DNA of 64,000 nucleotides from Brevundimonas sp. (GTDB lineage: Bacteria > Pseudomonadota > Alphaproteobacteria > Caulobacterales > Caulobacteraceae): positions 33,991 to 97,990 of the forward strand of contig NZ_JAIYCP010000002.1 of assembly GCF_027487935.1 (NCBI RefSeq). The letters are read 5' to 3'. The translations under genes were made by a program, and so were the position numbers. Below are positions 1 through 9,171 of the stretch, piece by piece (the first letter of the stretch is position 1; each line of letters starts with the position of its first letter). The notes below the pieces were generated by a model. It did no database searches. It worked only from the letters and a program-made list of their open reading frames with translations, and was not told the origin of the DNA.

Positions 1-1
1 G

Positions 2-613
2 ACCGAGGCCGGGCACGAGCCGACCCACGCCGTCGACGGTGCCTTCGGCCTGCTGGAGGCGCAGAAGGGCGGCTATGACGTCTATGTCGTCGACCGGATG
101 ATGCCCCGCCTCGACGGCATCGGCATGGTCGAGACCCTGCGCAAGGACGGCGACCAGACCCCGGTCCTGTTCCTGTCCGCCCTCGGCGAGGTCGAGGATC
201 GCGTCACGGGGCTCAAGGCCGGCGCGGATGACTATCTGGTCAAACCCTACGCCTTCTCCGAACTGATCGCCCGGGTCGAGGCCCTGTCGCGCCGCCGCGA
301 GACCGGCAGCGTCGCCACCATGCTCAAGGTCGGCGACCTCGAGATGAACCTGATCGCCCGCACCGTGCACCGCACCGGCAAGGAGATCGACCTGCAGCCG
401 CGCGAGTTCCAGCTGCTGGAATTCCTGATGCGTCACGCCGGCCAGTCGGTGACCCGCACCATGCTGCTCGAGAAGGTCTGGGAATATCATTTCGACCCCC
501 AGACCAATGTCATTGACGTCCACATCAGCCGCCTGCGCGCCAAGATCGACAAGGGCTTCGACCACGCCATGCTGCAGACGGTGCGCGGGGCGGGGTATCG
601 GCTGGAGCCGTAG
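2..613 (+). CDS. OmpR/PhoB-family response regulator (5' end outside window)
   Basis: DNA-binding response regulator that would receive a phosphoryl group from the kinase encoded next to it and control transcription. The frame is open from base 2, so the N-terminus lies outside the window. The phospho-acceptor Asp is in VVDRMMPRLDG; the conserved Lys is in DDYLVKPYAF. A winged-helix output domain follows, with the typical LQPREFQLLEFLM and VDVHISRLRAKID segments, and the protein ends GAGYRLEP as is usual in the family. The kinase gene begins 9 bases after the stop codon. The regulon cannot be told from sequence. Confidence 0.95.
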   Translation, partial: TEAGHEPTHAVDGAFGLLEAQKGGYDVYVVDRMMPRLDGIGMVETLRKDGDQTPVLFLSALGEVEDRVTGLKAGADDYLVKPYAFSELIARVEALSRRRETGSVATMLKVGDLEMNLIARTVHRTGKEIDLQPREFQLLEFLMRHAGQSVTRTMLLEKVWEYHFDPQTNVIDVHISRLRAKIDKGFDHAMLQTVRGAGYRLEP

Positions 614-622
614 CGCCAGCCA

Positions 623-2029
623 GTGAAACTTCCCTCCCTTCTCCGCCGTACGCCCTTCCGGCTGACGCTTCTGTTCCTCGCCCTGTTCGCGGCGGCAGCC
701 AGCGCCATCCTGGCCTATGTCTATTTCGCCTCGGCCTCCGAGGCCCGGACCAGGGCCGAGCTCGAGGTGCGCGGCGAGATGGAGGTGCTGACCGGCATCT
801 ACAGGGAACGCGGCTTCGACGCCCTGAACCGCGCCCTGATCGACCGCACCCTGCGCGACAACGCCTTCCTCTATCTGCTCAAGAACCCTGACGGCAGCCA
901 GATCACCGGCAGCCTGACCGACTTCCCGATCGCGGAGATGGAGGGCAGCCAGGAGTGGATCAGCTTCCCGTTCACGGACACGGACGCCGAAGGCCGGGTC
1001 ACCCGGCCGCAGGTCCGCGGCGTGCAGGTCCAGCTGGCGGACGACGGCATGCTGTTCGTCGGCCAGTCACTCGGGGACACCGAAGCCTATCTGGCGCGCC
1101 TGACCCGGGCCCTCTGGACGGCCATGGGCATCGTCCTGTTGCTCGGTCTGGCGGGCGGGGTGCTGGTCAGCCGAAACATCGAGCACGCCATGGGCCAGCT
1201 CGGCAAGGTCGTCACGGCGGTGCAGGAGGGTGACCTCAAGGCCCGGGCGGAGGTCCGCAACTCCGGCGACGAACTGGACGAACTGGGGGCCGGGCTCAAT
1301 ACCATGCTGGACCGGCTGGAAGGGTCGATGTCCTCGATCCGTCACGCCGGCGACGCCATCGCCCACGACCTGCGCTCGCCCCTGACCCGGATGCGGGCCA
1401 AGCTGGAGGTGGCGCTGATGGACGCCGAGGCCGGCCGGATCGACGGGATCGACGCGGTCCAGCTGGCCCTCGACGAGGCCGACAATCTGCTCAAGACCTT
1501 CAACACCGTCCTCGCCATCGCCCGCCTGCAGGCGGCGGCGGGCCGCACGCCGGATCCGAAGGTGTTCGACGCCGCCGATCTGGCCGCAGACATGGCCGAG
1601 CTCTATGAGCCCGCGTCAGAGGAAAAGGGGCTGGAGTTCTCCGCCGAGATCGAGCGCGGGCTGATGATCTCGGGTAACCAGCCCTTCCTCGCCCAGGCCC
1701 TGGCCAACATCATCGACAACGCCATCAAATACACCCCGACCGGCGGCGCTGTGATGCTGCGCGCCCGGCGGCGCTCGTCGGGCGAGATCGAATACTCGGT
1801 CACCGATACCGGCCCCGGTGTGCCCGAAGGGGATCGTGAGCGGGTCATCGAACGCTTCGTACGCCTCGACAACAGCCGCACCGAGGCCGGCTCGGGCCTC
1901 GGCCTGGCGCTGGTCGGGGCGGTGATGGAGGCCCACGGCGGCCGTATCCTGCTGGATGAAGGCCCCGGCGAATACGGCGGCTTCGGCCCCGGCCTGCGGG
2001 TGGCGCTGGTCCTGCCGGCCGCCGAATGA
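623..2029 (+). CDS. Two-component sensor histidine kinase with HAMP domain
   Basis: Inner-membrane sensor kinase, 468 aa, partner of the response regulator just upstream. Two membrane segments (about residues 13-35 and 164-184) flank a ~130-residue periplasmic sensor, followed by HAMP (about 185-240). The HisKA box is AIAHDLRSPLTR with His248; the ATPase domain has an N box ANIIDNAIKY (about 361-370), a G1 box TDTGPGVPEG and a G2 box SGLGLALVGAV. The start is a GTG at 623. The stop overlaps the glnE start as ATGA, implying translational coupling. The signal sensed is unknown. Confidence 0.93.
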   Translation: MKLPSLLRRTPFRLTLLFLALFAAAASAILAYVYFASASEARTRAELEVRGEMEVLTGIYRERGFDALNRALIDRTLRDNAFLYLLKNPDGSQITGSLTDFPIAEMEGSQEWISFPFTDTDAEGRVTRPQVRGVQVQLADDGMLFVGQSLGDTEAYLARLTRALWTAMGIVLLLGLAGGVLVSRNIEHAMGQLGKVVTAVQEGDLKARAEVRNSGDELDELGAGLNTMLDRLEGSMSSIRHAGDAIAHDLRSPLTRMRAKLEVALMDAEAGRIDGIDAVQLALDEADNLLKTFNTVLAIARLQAAAGRTPDPKVFDAADLAADMAELYEPASEEKGLEFSAEIERGLMISGNQPFLAQALANIIDNAIKYTPTGGAVMLRARRRSSGEIEYSVTDTGPGVPEGDRERVIERFVRLDNSRTEAGSGLGLALVGAVMEAHGGRILLDEGPGEYGGFGPGLRVALVLPAAE

Positions 2030-4914
2030 GCGGCGCGCTGGGCCCCCGGCTGGCACCCTGTGGGCCGGTCATCGATGCGGTCGCCGCCGCTCGCACCCAT
2101 GAACGCCTGTCCGAAGCGGCGCGCGAGGACGGCTGGTCGGACGCGCTGCAGGCCGCCTGGCCCGCCCTCGCCCCTGCCTTCGCGGCTTCTCCCTATCTGG
2201 CCGGGCTGGCGCGGCGCTGGCCCGAGCGGCTTCGACAGACGATCGAGACCTCGCCGGACGACCGGCTGGCGGCCATCCTGTCGGCGACCGACGCCCTGAC
2301 CGGCGGTGCCGATGAGGTTCGCGCGCCGCTGCGCCGGCTCAAGGCCGAATTGCATCTCGTGACCGCCCTGTGCGATCTCGGCGGCGTCTGGGCACTGGAC
2401 GCCGTCACGGACGCGCTCAGCCGTTTCGCCGACGCCTCGACCCGGTCGGCCCTGCGCGCCGTGGCCCACGACCAGCGCGAGCGGGGCAAGCTGATCTCCG
2501 CCGCCGACGATCCGCGCGGCCCCATTCCCGGCCTGTTCGGCCTGGCCATGGGCAAGCACGGGGCCTTTGAGCTCAACTACTCCTCCGACATCGACATCAG
2601 CCTGTTCTTCGAGCCCGAGGCGCTCGAAAGCGCCCTGGCCGAGGGCGTGGAGCCGCAGAAATTCTGCGATCGCGCCGCCCATGCGCTGGCTGCCCTGATG
2701 CAGGAACGGACCGGCGACGGCTATGTCTTCCGCTTCGACCTGCGGCTGCGGCCCGATCCGTCCTCCACCCCGCCCGTGGTCGCCGCCCCCATGGCCCTCG
2801 CCTACTATGAAAGCGTCGGCCAGAACTGGGAGCGCGCCGCCTTCATCAAGGCCCGGCCGGTGATCGGCGACCTCGCCGCCGGTGCCGGGTTTGTCACCGC
2901 GCTGAGGCCCTTCATCTGGCGGCGCAGTCTCGACTATCCGGCCATCCTCGACATCCAGTCGATCAAGCGCCAGATCCACGTCCACAAGACCGGCGAAGGC
3001 ATGGACGCCGCGGGGGCCAATCTGAAGCTGGGCCGGGGCGGCATCCGCGAGATCGAATTCTTCGCCCAGACCCAGCAGCTGATCCTCGGCGGCCGTGACC
3101 CCGCCCTGCGCAGTCCGCGCACGGTCGATGCCCTCGCTGCCCTGCGCGATGCCGGCCATGTCAGCCCCGAGGTCTGCGCCGACCTGACCGCAGCCTATGC
3201 TGCCCTGCGCGGTCTCGAGCACCGGGTGCAGATGCTCGACGACGAACAGACCCATATCCTGCCGGCGGAACCCGCCCGCCGCGCAGCGGTGGCCGCCCTG
3301 GCCGGCGAGGGCGATCTCGCGGCCTTCGACCGCGGAATCGAAGCCCTGCTGGTCGGGGTCAACCGCACCTATGGCGAACTGTTCGAGGGCGAGGAGGCCC
3401 TGTCCTCCCCCTATGGATCGCTGGTCTTCACCGGCATCGAGAACGATCCCGAGACCCTGGCGACGCTGGAACGCATGGGCTTCACGGAGCCGGGGACGAT
3501 CGCCGATACGATCCGTAGCTGGCACCACGGACGCATTCCCGCCACCCGCTCGGCCCGGGGCCGGGAGCTCTTCACGCGGCTCGCTCCCCGTCTCCTGACG
3601 GCCCTGGCCGACACCGGCGCGGCCGACGCCGCCTTCCGGCGGTTCGCCGTCTTCTTCGCGGGTCTGAACAGTGGGGTGCAGGTCCAGGCCCTGTTCCTGG
3701 CCCAGCCGAAACTGTTCGATCTCGTGGTCGGGGTCATGGCCTTCGCCCCCCGACTGGCGCGGACCCTCGGCCGCTATCCGGCGGCGCTGGACAGTATGCT
3801 GGACGCCCGGTTCCATACCCGGCTGGGTGCCAACACCGGCCTGTTCGACCAGATGACGGACGAAGCCGCGGCGGCCGCCGATTTTGAGGGGGCCATGAAC
3901 GCCGTGCGCCGCCTGCATCGTGACCAGATGTTCCGGATCGGTGTCCAGATCCTGACGGGTCGCATCGGGCCTGAGCAGGCCGGTCGGGCGCACACGGCCC
4001 TGGCCGATGCCGTGATCGAGGCCCTCGCCCCGGCCGCCATGACCGAGGCGGCGCGCCAGGGCGGCACCCTGCGCGACGGCGTGGTCGCAGTGGTCGCCCT
4101 CGGCAAGGCGGGCTCGCGCGAGATGACTGCGAGCTCGGACCTCGACCTGATGACGGTCTATGACGCGCCGCCCGAGGCGGTGTCCGAGGGCAAGGGCTGG
4201 GCGGCGGGCGTCTTCTATTCCCGCTTCACCCAGCGGCTGATCGCGGCCCTTTCGGCCTATACGGCCGAAGGGGGGCTCTATGAGGTCGACATGCGGCTGC
4301 GGCCCGGCGCGGCCAAGGGGCCGGTGTCGCTTCGGCTGTCGGCGGTCGAGGACTATTATGCGACCGAGGCGGACACCTGGGAGTTCATGGCCCTGACTCG
4401 CGCGCGCGTGGTCTGGACCAATGATCCGGCCTTCGGTGCCTGCACATCCGCCGCACTGGAGGCCATCCTGCGTCGGCCCCGGCCGGGCGTCGATGTCGCT
4501 GCCGACGCCCGCCGGATGCGCGATCTGATGGCCCGCGAGCGGCCCGGGCAGGGGGCATGGGACCTCAAGCTCGCCCCCGGCGGTCAGGTCGATGCCGAGT
4601 TCGTTGCCCAGGTGCATCAGCTGAAGGCCGCCGCCGGGGGAGGCCGGCTGACCGTCTCCACCCTCGAGGCGCTCGCGGCGGAACCTGCGCTGGCCGGGGC
4701 CTGGCAGCTGCAGCAGGCGCTGGGTCAGGTCTTCAGCGCCGCCTTCGATGACAGACCGGACCCGGAGCAGGAACCCGAGGGCTTCCGCCACCGTCTCGCC
4801 GAGGCTGCGGGCCTGCCCGATTTTGAGGCGCTGAAAGCCCGGCTGGCCGAGGTGCGCACGGCCGCCCGCACGGTCTTCGACACCGTCCTGCCGCCGCCGC
4901 GCGACGGAGACTGA
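2026..4914 (+). CDS. glnE: Bifunctional glutamine synthetase adenylyltransferase/adenylyl-removing enzyme GlnE
   Basis: 962 aa, close to the ~950 aa usual for GlnE, which attaches and removes AMP on glutamine synthetase in response to nitrogen state via PII. Two nucleotidyltransferase domains are visible: the N-terminal (de-adenylylating) one with LAMGKHGAFELNYSSDID and the C-terminal one with VALGKAGSREMTASSDLDLM. The ATG sits inside the upstream kinase stop (ATGA), so glnE is probably co-translated with a two-component system, an arrangement that may link this kinase to nitrogen control (inference). A long open frame on the opposite strand is a high-GC shadow. Confidence 0.96.
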   Translation: MSGALGPRLAPCGPVIDAVAAARTHERLSEAAREDGWSDALQAAWPALAPAFAASPYLAGLARRWPERLRQTIETSPDDRLAAILSATDALTGGADEVRAPLRRLKAELHLVTALCDLGGVWALDAVTDALSRFADASTRSALRAVAHDQRERGKLISAADDPRGPIPGLFGLAMGKHGAFELNYSSDIDISLFFEPEALESALAEGVEPQKFCDRAAHALAALMQERTGDGYVFRFDLRLRPDPSSTPPVVAAPMALAYYESVGQNWERAAFIKARPVIGDLAAGAGFVTALRPFIWRRSLDYPAILDIQSIKRQIHVHKTGEGMDAAGANLKLGRGGIREIEFFAQTQQLILGGRDPALRSPRTVDALAALRDAGHVSPEVCADLTAAYAALRGLEHRVQMLDDEQTHILPAEPARRAAVAALAGEGDLAAFDRGIEALLVGVNRTYGELFEGEEALSSPYGSLVFTGIENDPETLATLERMGFTEPGTIADTIRSWHHGRIPATRSARGRELFTRLAPRLLTALADTGAADAAFRRFAVFFAGLNSGVQVQALFLAQPKLFDLVVGVMAFAPRLARTLGRYPAALDSMLDARFHTRLGANTGLFDQMTDEAAAAADFEGAMNAVRRLHRDQMFRIGVQILTGRIGPEQAGRAHTALADAVIEALAPAAMTEAARQGGTLRDGVVAVVALGKAGSREMTASSDLDLMTVYDAPPEAVSEGKGWAAGVFYSRFTQRLIAALSAYTAEGGLYEVDMRLRPGAAKGPVSLRLSAVEDYYATEADTWEFMALTRARVVWTNDPAFGACTSAALEAILRRPRPGVDVAADARRMRDLMARERPGQGAWDLKLAPGGQVDAEFVAQVHQLKAAAGGGRLTVSTLEALAAEPALAGAWQLQQALGQVFSAAFDDRPDPEQEPEGFRHRLAEAAGLPDFEALKARLAEVRTAARTVFDTVLPPPRDGD

Positions 4915-4982
4915 CGCCATCTTCGTTAGACTTCCCGGACTGGGGACTGACACCGCCATTTTTCGGCATGGAGATCACCGAG

Positions 4983-5612
4983 ATGAAAAAGACCCTTCTG
5001 GCTGGCGGCCTCGCCGCCCTGACGCTGGCCGCCGCGGCCGGCACCGCCTTCGCCCAGCAACCCCCGGCCCGTGGCATGCGCGCCGATACGGACGGAGACC
5101 GTCGTCTGAGCCAGGCCGAGTTCGTGGGCCAGCGCGTGCAGCGCCTGACGGCCGCAGACACCAATCGTGACGGCTCGGTCACGGCCGATGAGCGCCGCGC
5201 CGCGATTCAGGCCCGCGTGGCCGACCGCGCCGATGCCCGGTTCGACCGGCTGGACGGCAATGACGACGGCGCCGTCAGCCGCGCCGAGTTCGACGCCGCC
5301 CGTGCGGCCGCGCGCCAGGCCCGCGCCGATCGCGGTCCCCGTCCGATGCGTGCCCAGCGCGGTCCGGCGCGCGGCCAGCGCGGCATGCCCCGGATGGAAG
5401 CCCGTGGCCCGGTCGTCATCGCCGACGTCCAGACCCGCGCAGAACAGGCCTTCACCCGCCTGGATGCCGACCACGATGGCTACATCACTCCGGCCGAAGG
5501 CCGCGCCGGCCGTCAGGCCATGCGCGAGCTGCGCCGTGACCGCATGAATGAACGCCGCGCCGCCCATCAGGCTCAACGGCAGGCGTCGCCTCCGGCCCCC
5601 GCTTCGGAGTAA
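4983..5612 (+). CDS. Secreted EF-hand calcium-binding protein
   Basis: About 209 aa with a Sec signal peptide (MKKTLLAGG...AFAQQ) and four EF-hand-like loops: DTDGDRRLSQAE, DTNRDGSVTADE, DGNDDGAVSRAE and DADHDGYITPAE. The linker between loops 3 and 4 is rich in Arg and Ala. Likely a periplasmic calcium sensor or buffer. An ATG at 4968 is in frame, but 4983 is preferred because GGAG lies nine bases before it and the signal peptide then begins MKK. It precedes the ECF sigma cassette by ~50 bases; a functional link is possible but not shown. Confidence 0.85.
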   Translation: MKKTLLAGGLAALTLAAAAGTAFAQQPPARGMRADTDGDRRLSQAEFVGQRVQRLTAADTNRDGSVTADERRAAIQARVADRADARFDRLDGNDDGAVSRAEFDAARAAARQARADRGPRPMRAQRGPARGQRGMPRMEARGPVVIADVQTRAEQAFTRLDADHDGYITPAEGRAGRQAMRELRRDRMNERRAAHQAQRQASPPAPASE

Positions 5613-5666
5613 GGTTGATGTCGGGGACGGCGGTCATGAACCGGGCGACCCTTTCGCTGTATTCGC

Positions 5667-6242
5667 ATGAGGGCCGGATTGGCGCTGATCGCCGACCCCG
5701 ACGAGGACCTGGTGCGCCGCGTGGGTCAGGGCGACCCGGCGGCCATCCAGGCCATGGTGGCGCGCAAGCTTCCGCGCATGCTGGCACTCGCCCAACGGAT
5801 GCTGGGCGATGCGGCCGAGGCGGAGGATGTGGCCCAGGAGGTCATGCTGCGGGCCTGGAAACAGGCTCCTCGCTGGACACCGGGTCAGGCCAGGTTCGAC
5901 ACCTGGCTGCACCGGGTCGGGCTGAACCTCTGCTACGACCGGCTTCGCCGCAGACGGGAAGTGACCACGGCGACGCCGCCGGATCAGGCCGACACCGGCC
6001 CCGCGCCGGATCGGGGTCTGCTGGCGGCGGATGTGGGGGCACGGGTCGATGCGGCCCTGACCCGACTGCCGGATCGTCAGAGGGAGGCGATCGTCCTCTG
6101 TCATTATCAGGAGCTGACCAATATCGAGGCTGCGGCCCTGATGGCGGTCAGCGTGGAAGCGCTGGAAAGCCTGCTGTCACGGGGACGACGGGCGTTGAGA
6201 CTGGCCTTGGCCGATATCCGGCCGGGTGCTGAGGGAGCATGA
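5667..6242 (+). CDS. ECF-family RNA polymerase sigma factor
   Basis: 191 aa. Region 2 is visible as AEDVAQEVMLRAWKQAPRW followed by FDTWLHRVGLNLCYDRLRRR; region 4 as LTRLPDRQREAIVLCHYQEL and a helix-turn-helix containing SVEALESLLSRGRRALR. These are the two domains of an extracytoplasmic-function sigma factor. The stop overlaps the start of the next gene (ATGA), which in turn overlaps a periplasmic sensor-like gene. This matches the sigma / anti-sigma / sensor layout seen in metal-responsive ECF systems such as CnrYXH; the actual inducer is unknown. Confidence 0.9.
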   Translation: MRAGLALIADPDEDLVRRVGQGDPAAIQAMVARKLPRMLALAQRMLGDAAEAEDVAQEVMLRAWKQAPRWTPGQARFDTWLHRVGLNLCYDRLRRRREVTTATPPDQADTGPAPDRGLLAADVGARVDAALTRLPDRQREAIVLCHYQELTNIEAAALMAVSVEALESLLSRGRRALRLALADIRPGAEGA

Positions 6243-6679
6243 GTGTGATGACGTCGGAACGGTTCCTCGCCCTGGTCGCGGCCTATGGTGCCGACGCGCG
6301 GCGTTGGCCCGAGGCTGAGCGGGCGGGCGCCCGGGCCTTTGCTGCCGCCCGACCGGAGGCTGTGGCCGATGCGCTGGCTGAAGCGGATGCGGCGGATGCC
6401 CTGTTGCATGCCTCCCGCGTGGCCCACCCGTCCACCATCCTGCGTGACAGGGTCCTGGCCTCGGCCGCCGACGCGGGCTTGATCAGGGCGCGTCATCAAG
6501 GTCGACGCTGGCTGGACCGGCTGGCGCTGGCACTCGGTGCCGGCTGGGCTGCGGCGACCTGTGCCGGTATCGTGGCGGGTGTCATGATGACCACCTGGTT
6601 GACGGCCGACGCCCAGGCCGAAGCCGTCCTCTACCAGGCCTTCCTGCCCGCTGAGCATGATGCCGAGGTGCTGGGATGA
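6239..6679 (+). CDS. Single-pass membrane protein, putative anti-sigma partner
   Basis: 146 aa with an N-terminal cytoplasmic part (SERFLALVAAYGADARRWPE, then an Ala-rich helix) and one membrane segment near residues 95-120 (LGAGWAAATCAGIVAGVMMT). It overlaps the sigma gene upstream and the sensor-like gene downstream by four bases each, so all three are probably translated together. Topology and position fit an anti-sigma factor or an accessory membrane subunit, but there is no recognised anti-sigma motif such as a zinc-binding HxxxCxxC, so function is inferred from context. Confidence 0.7.
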   Translation: MSVMTSERFLALVAAYGADARRWPEAERAGARAFAAARPEAVADALAEADAADALLHASRVAHPSTILRDRVLASAADAGLIRARHQGRRWLDRLALALGAGWAAATCAGIVAGVMMTTWLTADAQAEAVLYQAFLPAEHDAEVLG

Positions 6680-7194
6680 ACCCCGGGACCCTGAAGATCG
6701 CGCTCGCCGTATCGGTTGCGCTGAACCTGTTCGCCGTCGCGGCTGGGGTAACCGTGTTCGTGACCCGGGACGAGGTCGAGAAGCAGGTTGAGGCCCAGCA
6801 ACCTCCGACCCGGATCGCGTCGCCGATGCGGCTGATCGACCGGCTTGATCCTGCTGTCCGGGCGCGCGTGCGCGATACCATGCGCGCCTCGGCCCTCGCC
6901 GCCCGCCCCGATTTCGAGGAAGCCCGGCTGAAGCGGCGTCAGGTCATCGACATGGGCCGGTCCGCAAGCTTCGACCCTGTCCGAGCGGCGGCGCTTCTGG
7001 AAGAATCCCGTACTGCGGAGCTGCGCGGCCGTGCCCGGCTGGAAGCCGACGCCGTGGCCCTGCTGGCTACGCTGGGACCGGATGACCGGCGGGTGCTGTC
7101 GGAAATCCTGACCCGTCGGGTCCGCGCGGCCGGCCGGGACCGGGGAGGTCGTGACAGTCAACCAACCGCCGCCGCGGCGACGCCCGCAGCCTGA
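6676..7194 (+). CDS. Periplasmic heavy-metal sensor-like protein (CnrR/ZraP-type helical hairpin)
   Basis: 172 aa: an N-terminal membrane anchor (IALAVSVALNLFAVAAGVTV), then a charged, mostly helical periplasmic domain with the segments RLIDRLDPAVRARVRDTM and RAAALLEESRTAELRGRA, and a low-complexity tail. The helical layout resembles the heavy-metal resistance/sensor family (ZraP, CnrR, CnrX). No Met/His/Cys cluster is obvious, so the ligand may not be a metal. Being the third gene of the sigma cassette suggests it is the extracytoplasmic input. Confidence 0.7.
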   Translation: MNPGTLKIALAVSVALNLFAVAAGVTVFVTRDEVEKQVEAQQPPTRIASPMRLIDRLDPAVRARVRDTMRASALAARPDFEEARLKRRQVIDMGRSASFDPVRAAALLEESRTAELRGRARLEADAVALLATLGPDDRRVLSEILTRRVRAAGRDRGGRDSQPTAAAATPAA

Positions 7195-7196
7195 TC

Positions 7197-9020
7197 TCAG
7201 GCGGCGCGGGCCTGAACCTCGGTCATTTGGGTTTCCCCCGATTGCACCGGGCGCCGGATCGGCAGATCGAATCTCACAGTCGTGCCGTGGCCGGGCTCGC
7301 TCTCGATGCTCATCGTCCCGCCGTGCAGTTCGATCAGGGACTTGGTCAGGGCCAGCCCCAGGCCGGTGCCCTGGGTTGTCTTCGAATGCTGTCCCTCAAC
7401 CTGTTCAAACGGTCGCGCCAGCCGGGCCAGGTCTTCGGCGGCGATGCCGATACCCGTGTCGGTGACCGTCACCCTCAGGCGATCGGCGTTCTGGCGCGAG
7501 ATGGCGACGCCGATATGACCGCCGTCGGGCGTGAATTTCACCGCATTCGAAATCAGGTTCAGCACCACCTGTTTCAGTCCGCGATAGTCGGCATCGATGT
7601 CCGGGAGGTCCGGTGCCTCGACCACCAGGGTCAGGCCTGCCTCCTCGATCTTGCCGCGCATCAGGCGGGCCGCGTCATCGACCACTTCCTTCAGGGACAC
7701 CGTGTCATAGTGCAGCGTCAGCTTGCCGGCCTCGATCTTGGCCATGTCGAGCACGTCATTGATCAGTGACAGCAGATGCTGTCCCGACTTGAGGATGTCG
7801 GCGGCATAGCCCTTGTATTTCGGATCGCCCAGCGGGCCGAACATCTCGCCGGCCATGATCTCGGAAAAGCCGTTGATGGCGTTCAGCGGCGTGCGCAGCT
7901 CGTGGCTCATATTGGCGAGGAATTCGGACTTGGCCTGGTTGGCCGCCTCGGCGCGGGTCATGGCCACCTCATATTTCCGGGCCAGCAGGGACAGCTTCTC
8001 CTCGCGGTCCTCCAGCTCGGTGATGGTGACCTGCAGCCGTTCGGTGGCGCGCTGGCGCTCCGCCTCCTTCTGCTTGATCGCGGTAATGTCTGCCGCCGTA
8101 ACCACTGAGCCGCCGTCGGAAGTGGAACGGTCGACCAGCTGCAGCCAGCGTCCGTCGTGCAGCTCGATCTCACGCGTGCCGGCCCGCTCGCCCGTGGCGG
8201 GCTGATCCGACTTGATCGCCAGGGCCGCGATCTGGTTCAGTTCATGTCTGGAAACGCCCCTGCGGAGCATGCCCGCCTCAAAGCCGAAGGCGTCCTTGAA
8301 GGCCTCGTTCGACAGGATCAGCCGGCCCTGTTTGTCGAACAGAACAAAGGCGTCCGACACACTCTCGATTCCATCCCGCAGCCGGCTTTCCGCCGCCTGG
8401 GCCTGGGCCTTGGCCCGGCGCGCCTCGGTGGTATCCAGCGCCACGCCGAGCACATTGGTGAAGCCCTGCTCGCCCCGAACCCCCCGGGCCTGACCGCGGG
8501 CATCGATCCAGCGCGTCCTGCCCTGGGCAACAGGAACCGGGAAGGTGACATCGAACGCCCCGAAGGTCTGGGCCTGCCGAAGGGCGTGGTGCACCGCCTC
8601 GTGATAACGGGGATGGATGCAGGCGAGGATTTCCTCGACCGGAACGGATCCGCTGCGATCCAGCCCCATCAGTTCGGCCATATAGTCCGAAATCCTGACC
8701 AGGCCGGTCTCGGTGTCCCACTCCCAGACACCGCAGCGTGCGGCCTCGACCGCGCCGCGGAAGCGCCGTTCGGAGGCGGCCCATTCCCGGCTGATTCCCT
8801 GCTGCCGGCGCTGCATGAACAGGACCAGGCCGAGCGTGAACAGACCGATGGCGATGGGAGGACCGAGAACCCACAGTTCACCGGAGCCGAACCCGCTGAC
8901 GGGCGGCGCGCTACCGCGATCAAGGCTGCGCGCCACGAGCAGAACATGCGCCGCGATGGCCAGCGCCAGAGTCAGGGTGGCGATGCGCAGCCAGGGCGGC
9001 GGCGCCCGAAGCCGGTCCAC
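7197..9020 (-). CDS. Membrane PAS-domain hybrid-less histidine kinase, PleC/CckN-like catalytic core
   Basis: About 607 aa from the GTG at 9020. That start is preferred over an upstream ATG at 9200 because GGGAGG lies six bases before the GTG and the product then begins directly before the first membrane segment; the longer form would also overlap the upstream gene. Two membrane segments, two PAS-like domains (about 85-200 and 225-320), a coiled-coil, then HisKA (EFLANMSHELRTPLNAINGF) and HATPase (NLISNAVKFTP, VTDTGIGIA, GTGLGLALTKSLIELHGG). The core resembles the Caulobacterales PleC/DivJ group (established family knowledge). No receiver domain is attached. Ligand and partner regulator are unknown. 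Confidence 0.88.
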   Translation of the reverse strand: MDRLRAPPPWLRIATLTLALAIAAHVLLVARSLDRGSAPPVSGFGSGELWVLGPPIAIGLFTLGLVLFMQRRQQGISREWAASERRFRGAVEAARCGVWEWDTETGLVRISDYMAELMGLDRSGSVPVEEILACIHPRYHEAVHHALRQAQTFGAFDVTFPVPVAQGRTRWIDARGQARGVRGEQGFTNVLGVALDTTEARRAKAQAQAAESRLRDGIESVSDAFVLFDKQGRLILSNEAFKDAFGFEAGMLRRGVSRHELNQIAALAIKSDQPATGERAGTREIELHDGRWLQLVDRSTSDGGSVVTAADITAIKQKEAERQRATERLQVTITELEDREEKLSLLARKYEVAMTRAEAANQAKSEFLANMSHELRTPLNAINGFSEIMAGEMFGPLGDPKYKGYAADILKSGQHLLSLINDVLDMAKIEAGKLTLHYDTVSLKEVVDDAARLMRGKIEEAGLTLVVEAPDLPDIDADYRGLKQVVLNLISNAVKFTPDGGHIGVAISRQNADRLRVTVTDTGIGIAAEDLARLARPFEQVEGQHSKTTQGTGLGLALTKSLIELHGGTMSIESEPGHGTTVRFDLPIRRPVQSGETQMTEVQARAA

Positions 9021-9171
9021 GCTTCGCCTCCCATCACTGGTTATGCGGCGTTCGTCACCCCGCAAGGCGATCTCCCCCAAGAATCCGTCGTTCGGTGACG
9101 AATCTAGGCTGCGTCGCGGATTCCTGTCGAGGCTTGGTTGGAAATCAGCCTTCTTTTGTCGCGCGAGCGGG

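Noticed and set aside
1603..4959. 1118-codon minus-strand open frame antisense to glnE
   Set aside because: Low-complexity Gly/Gln/Arg-rich translation with no domain; glnE on the + strand is complete. It is a high-GC shadow.
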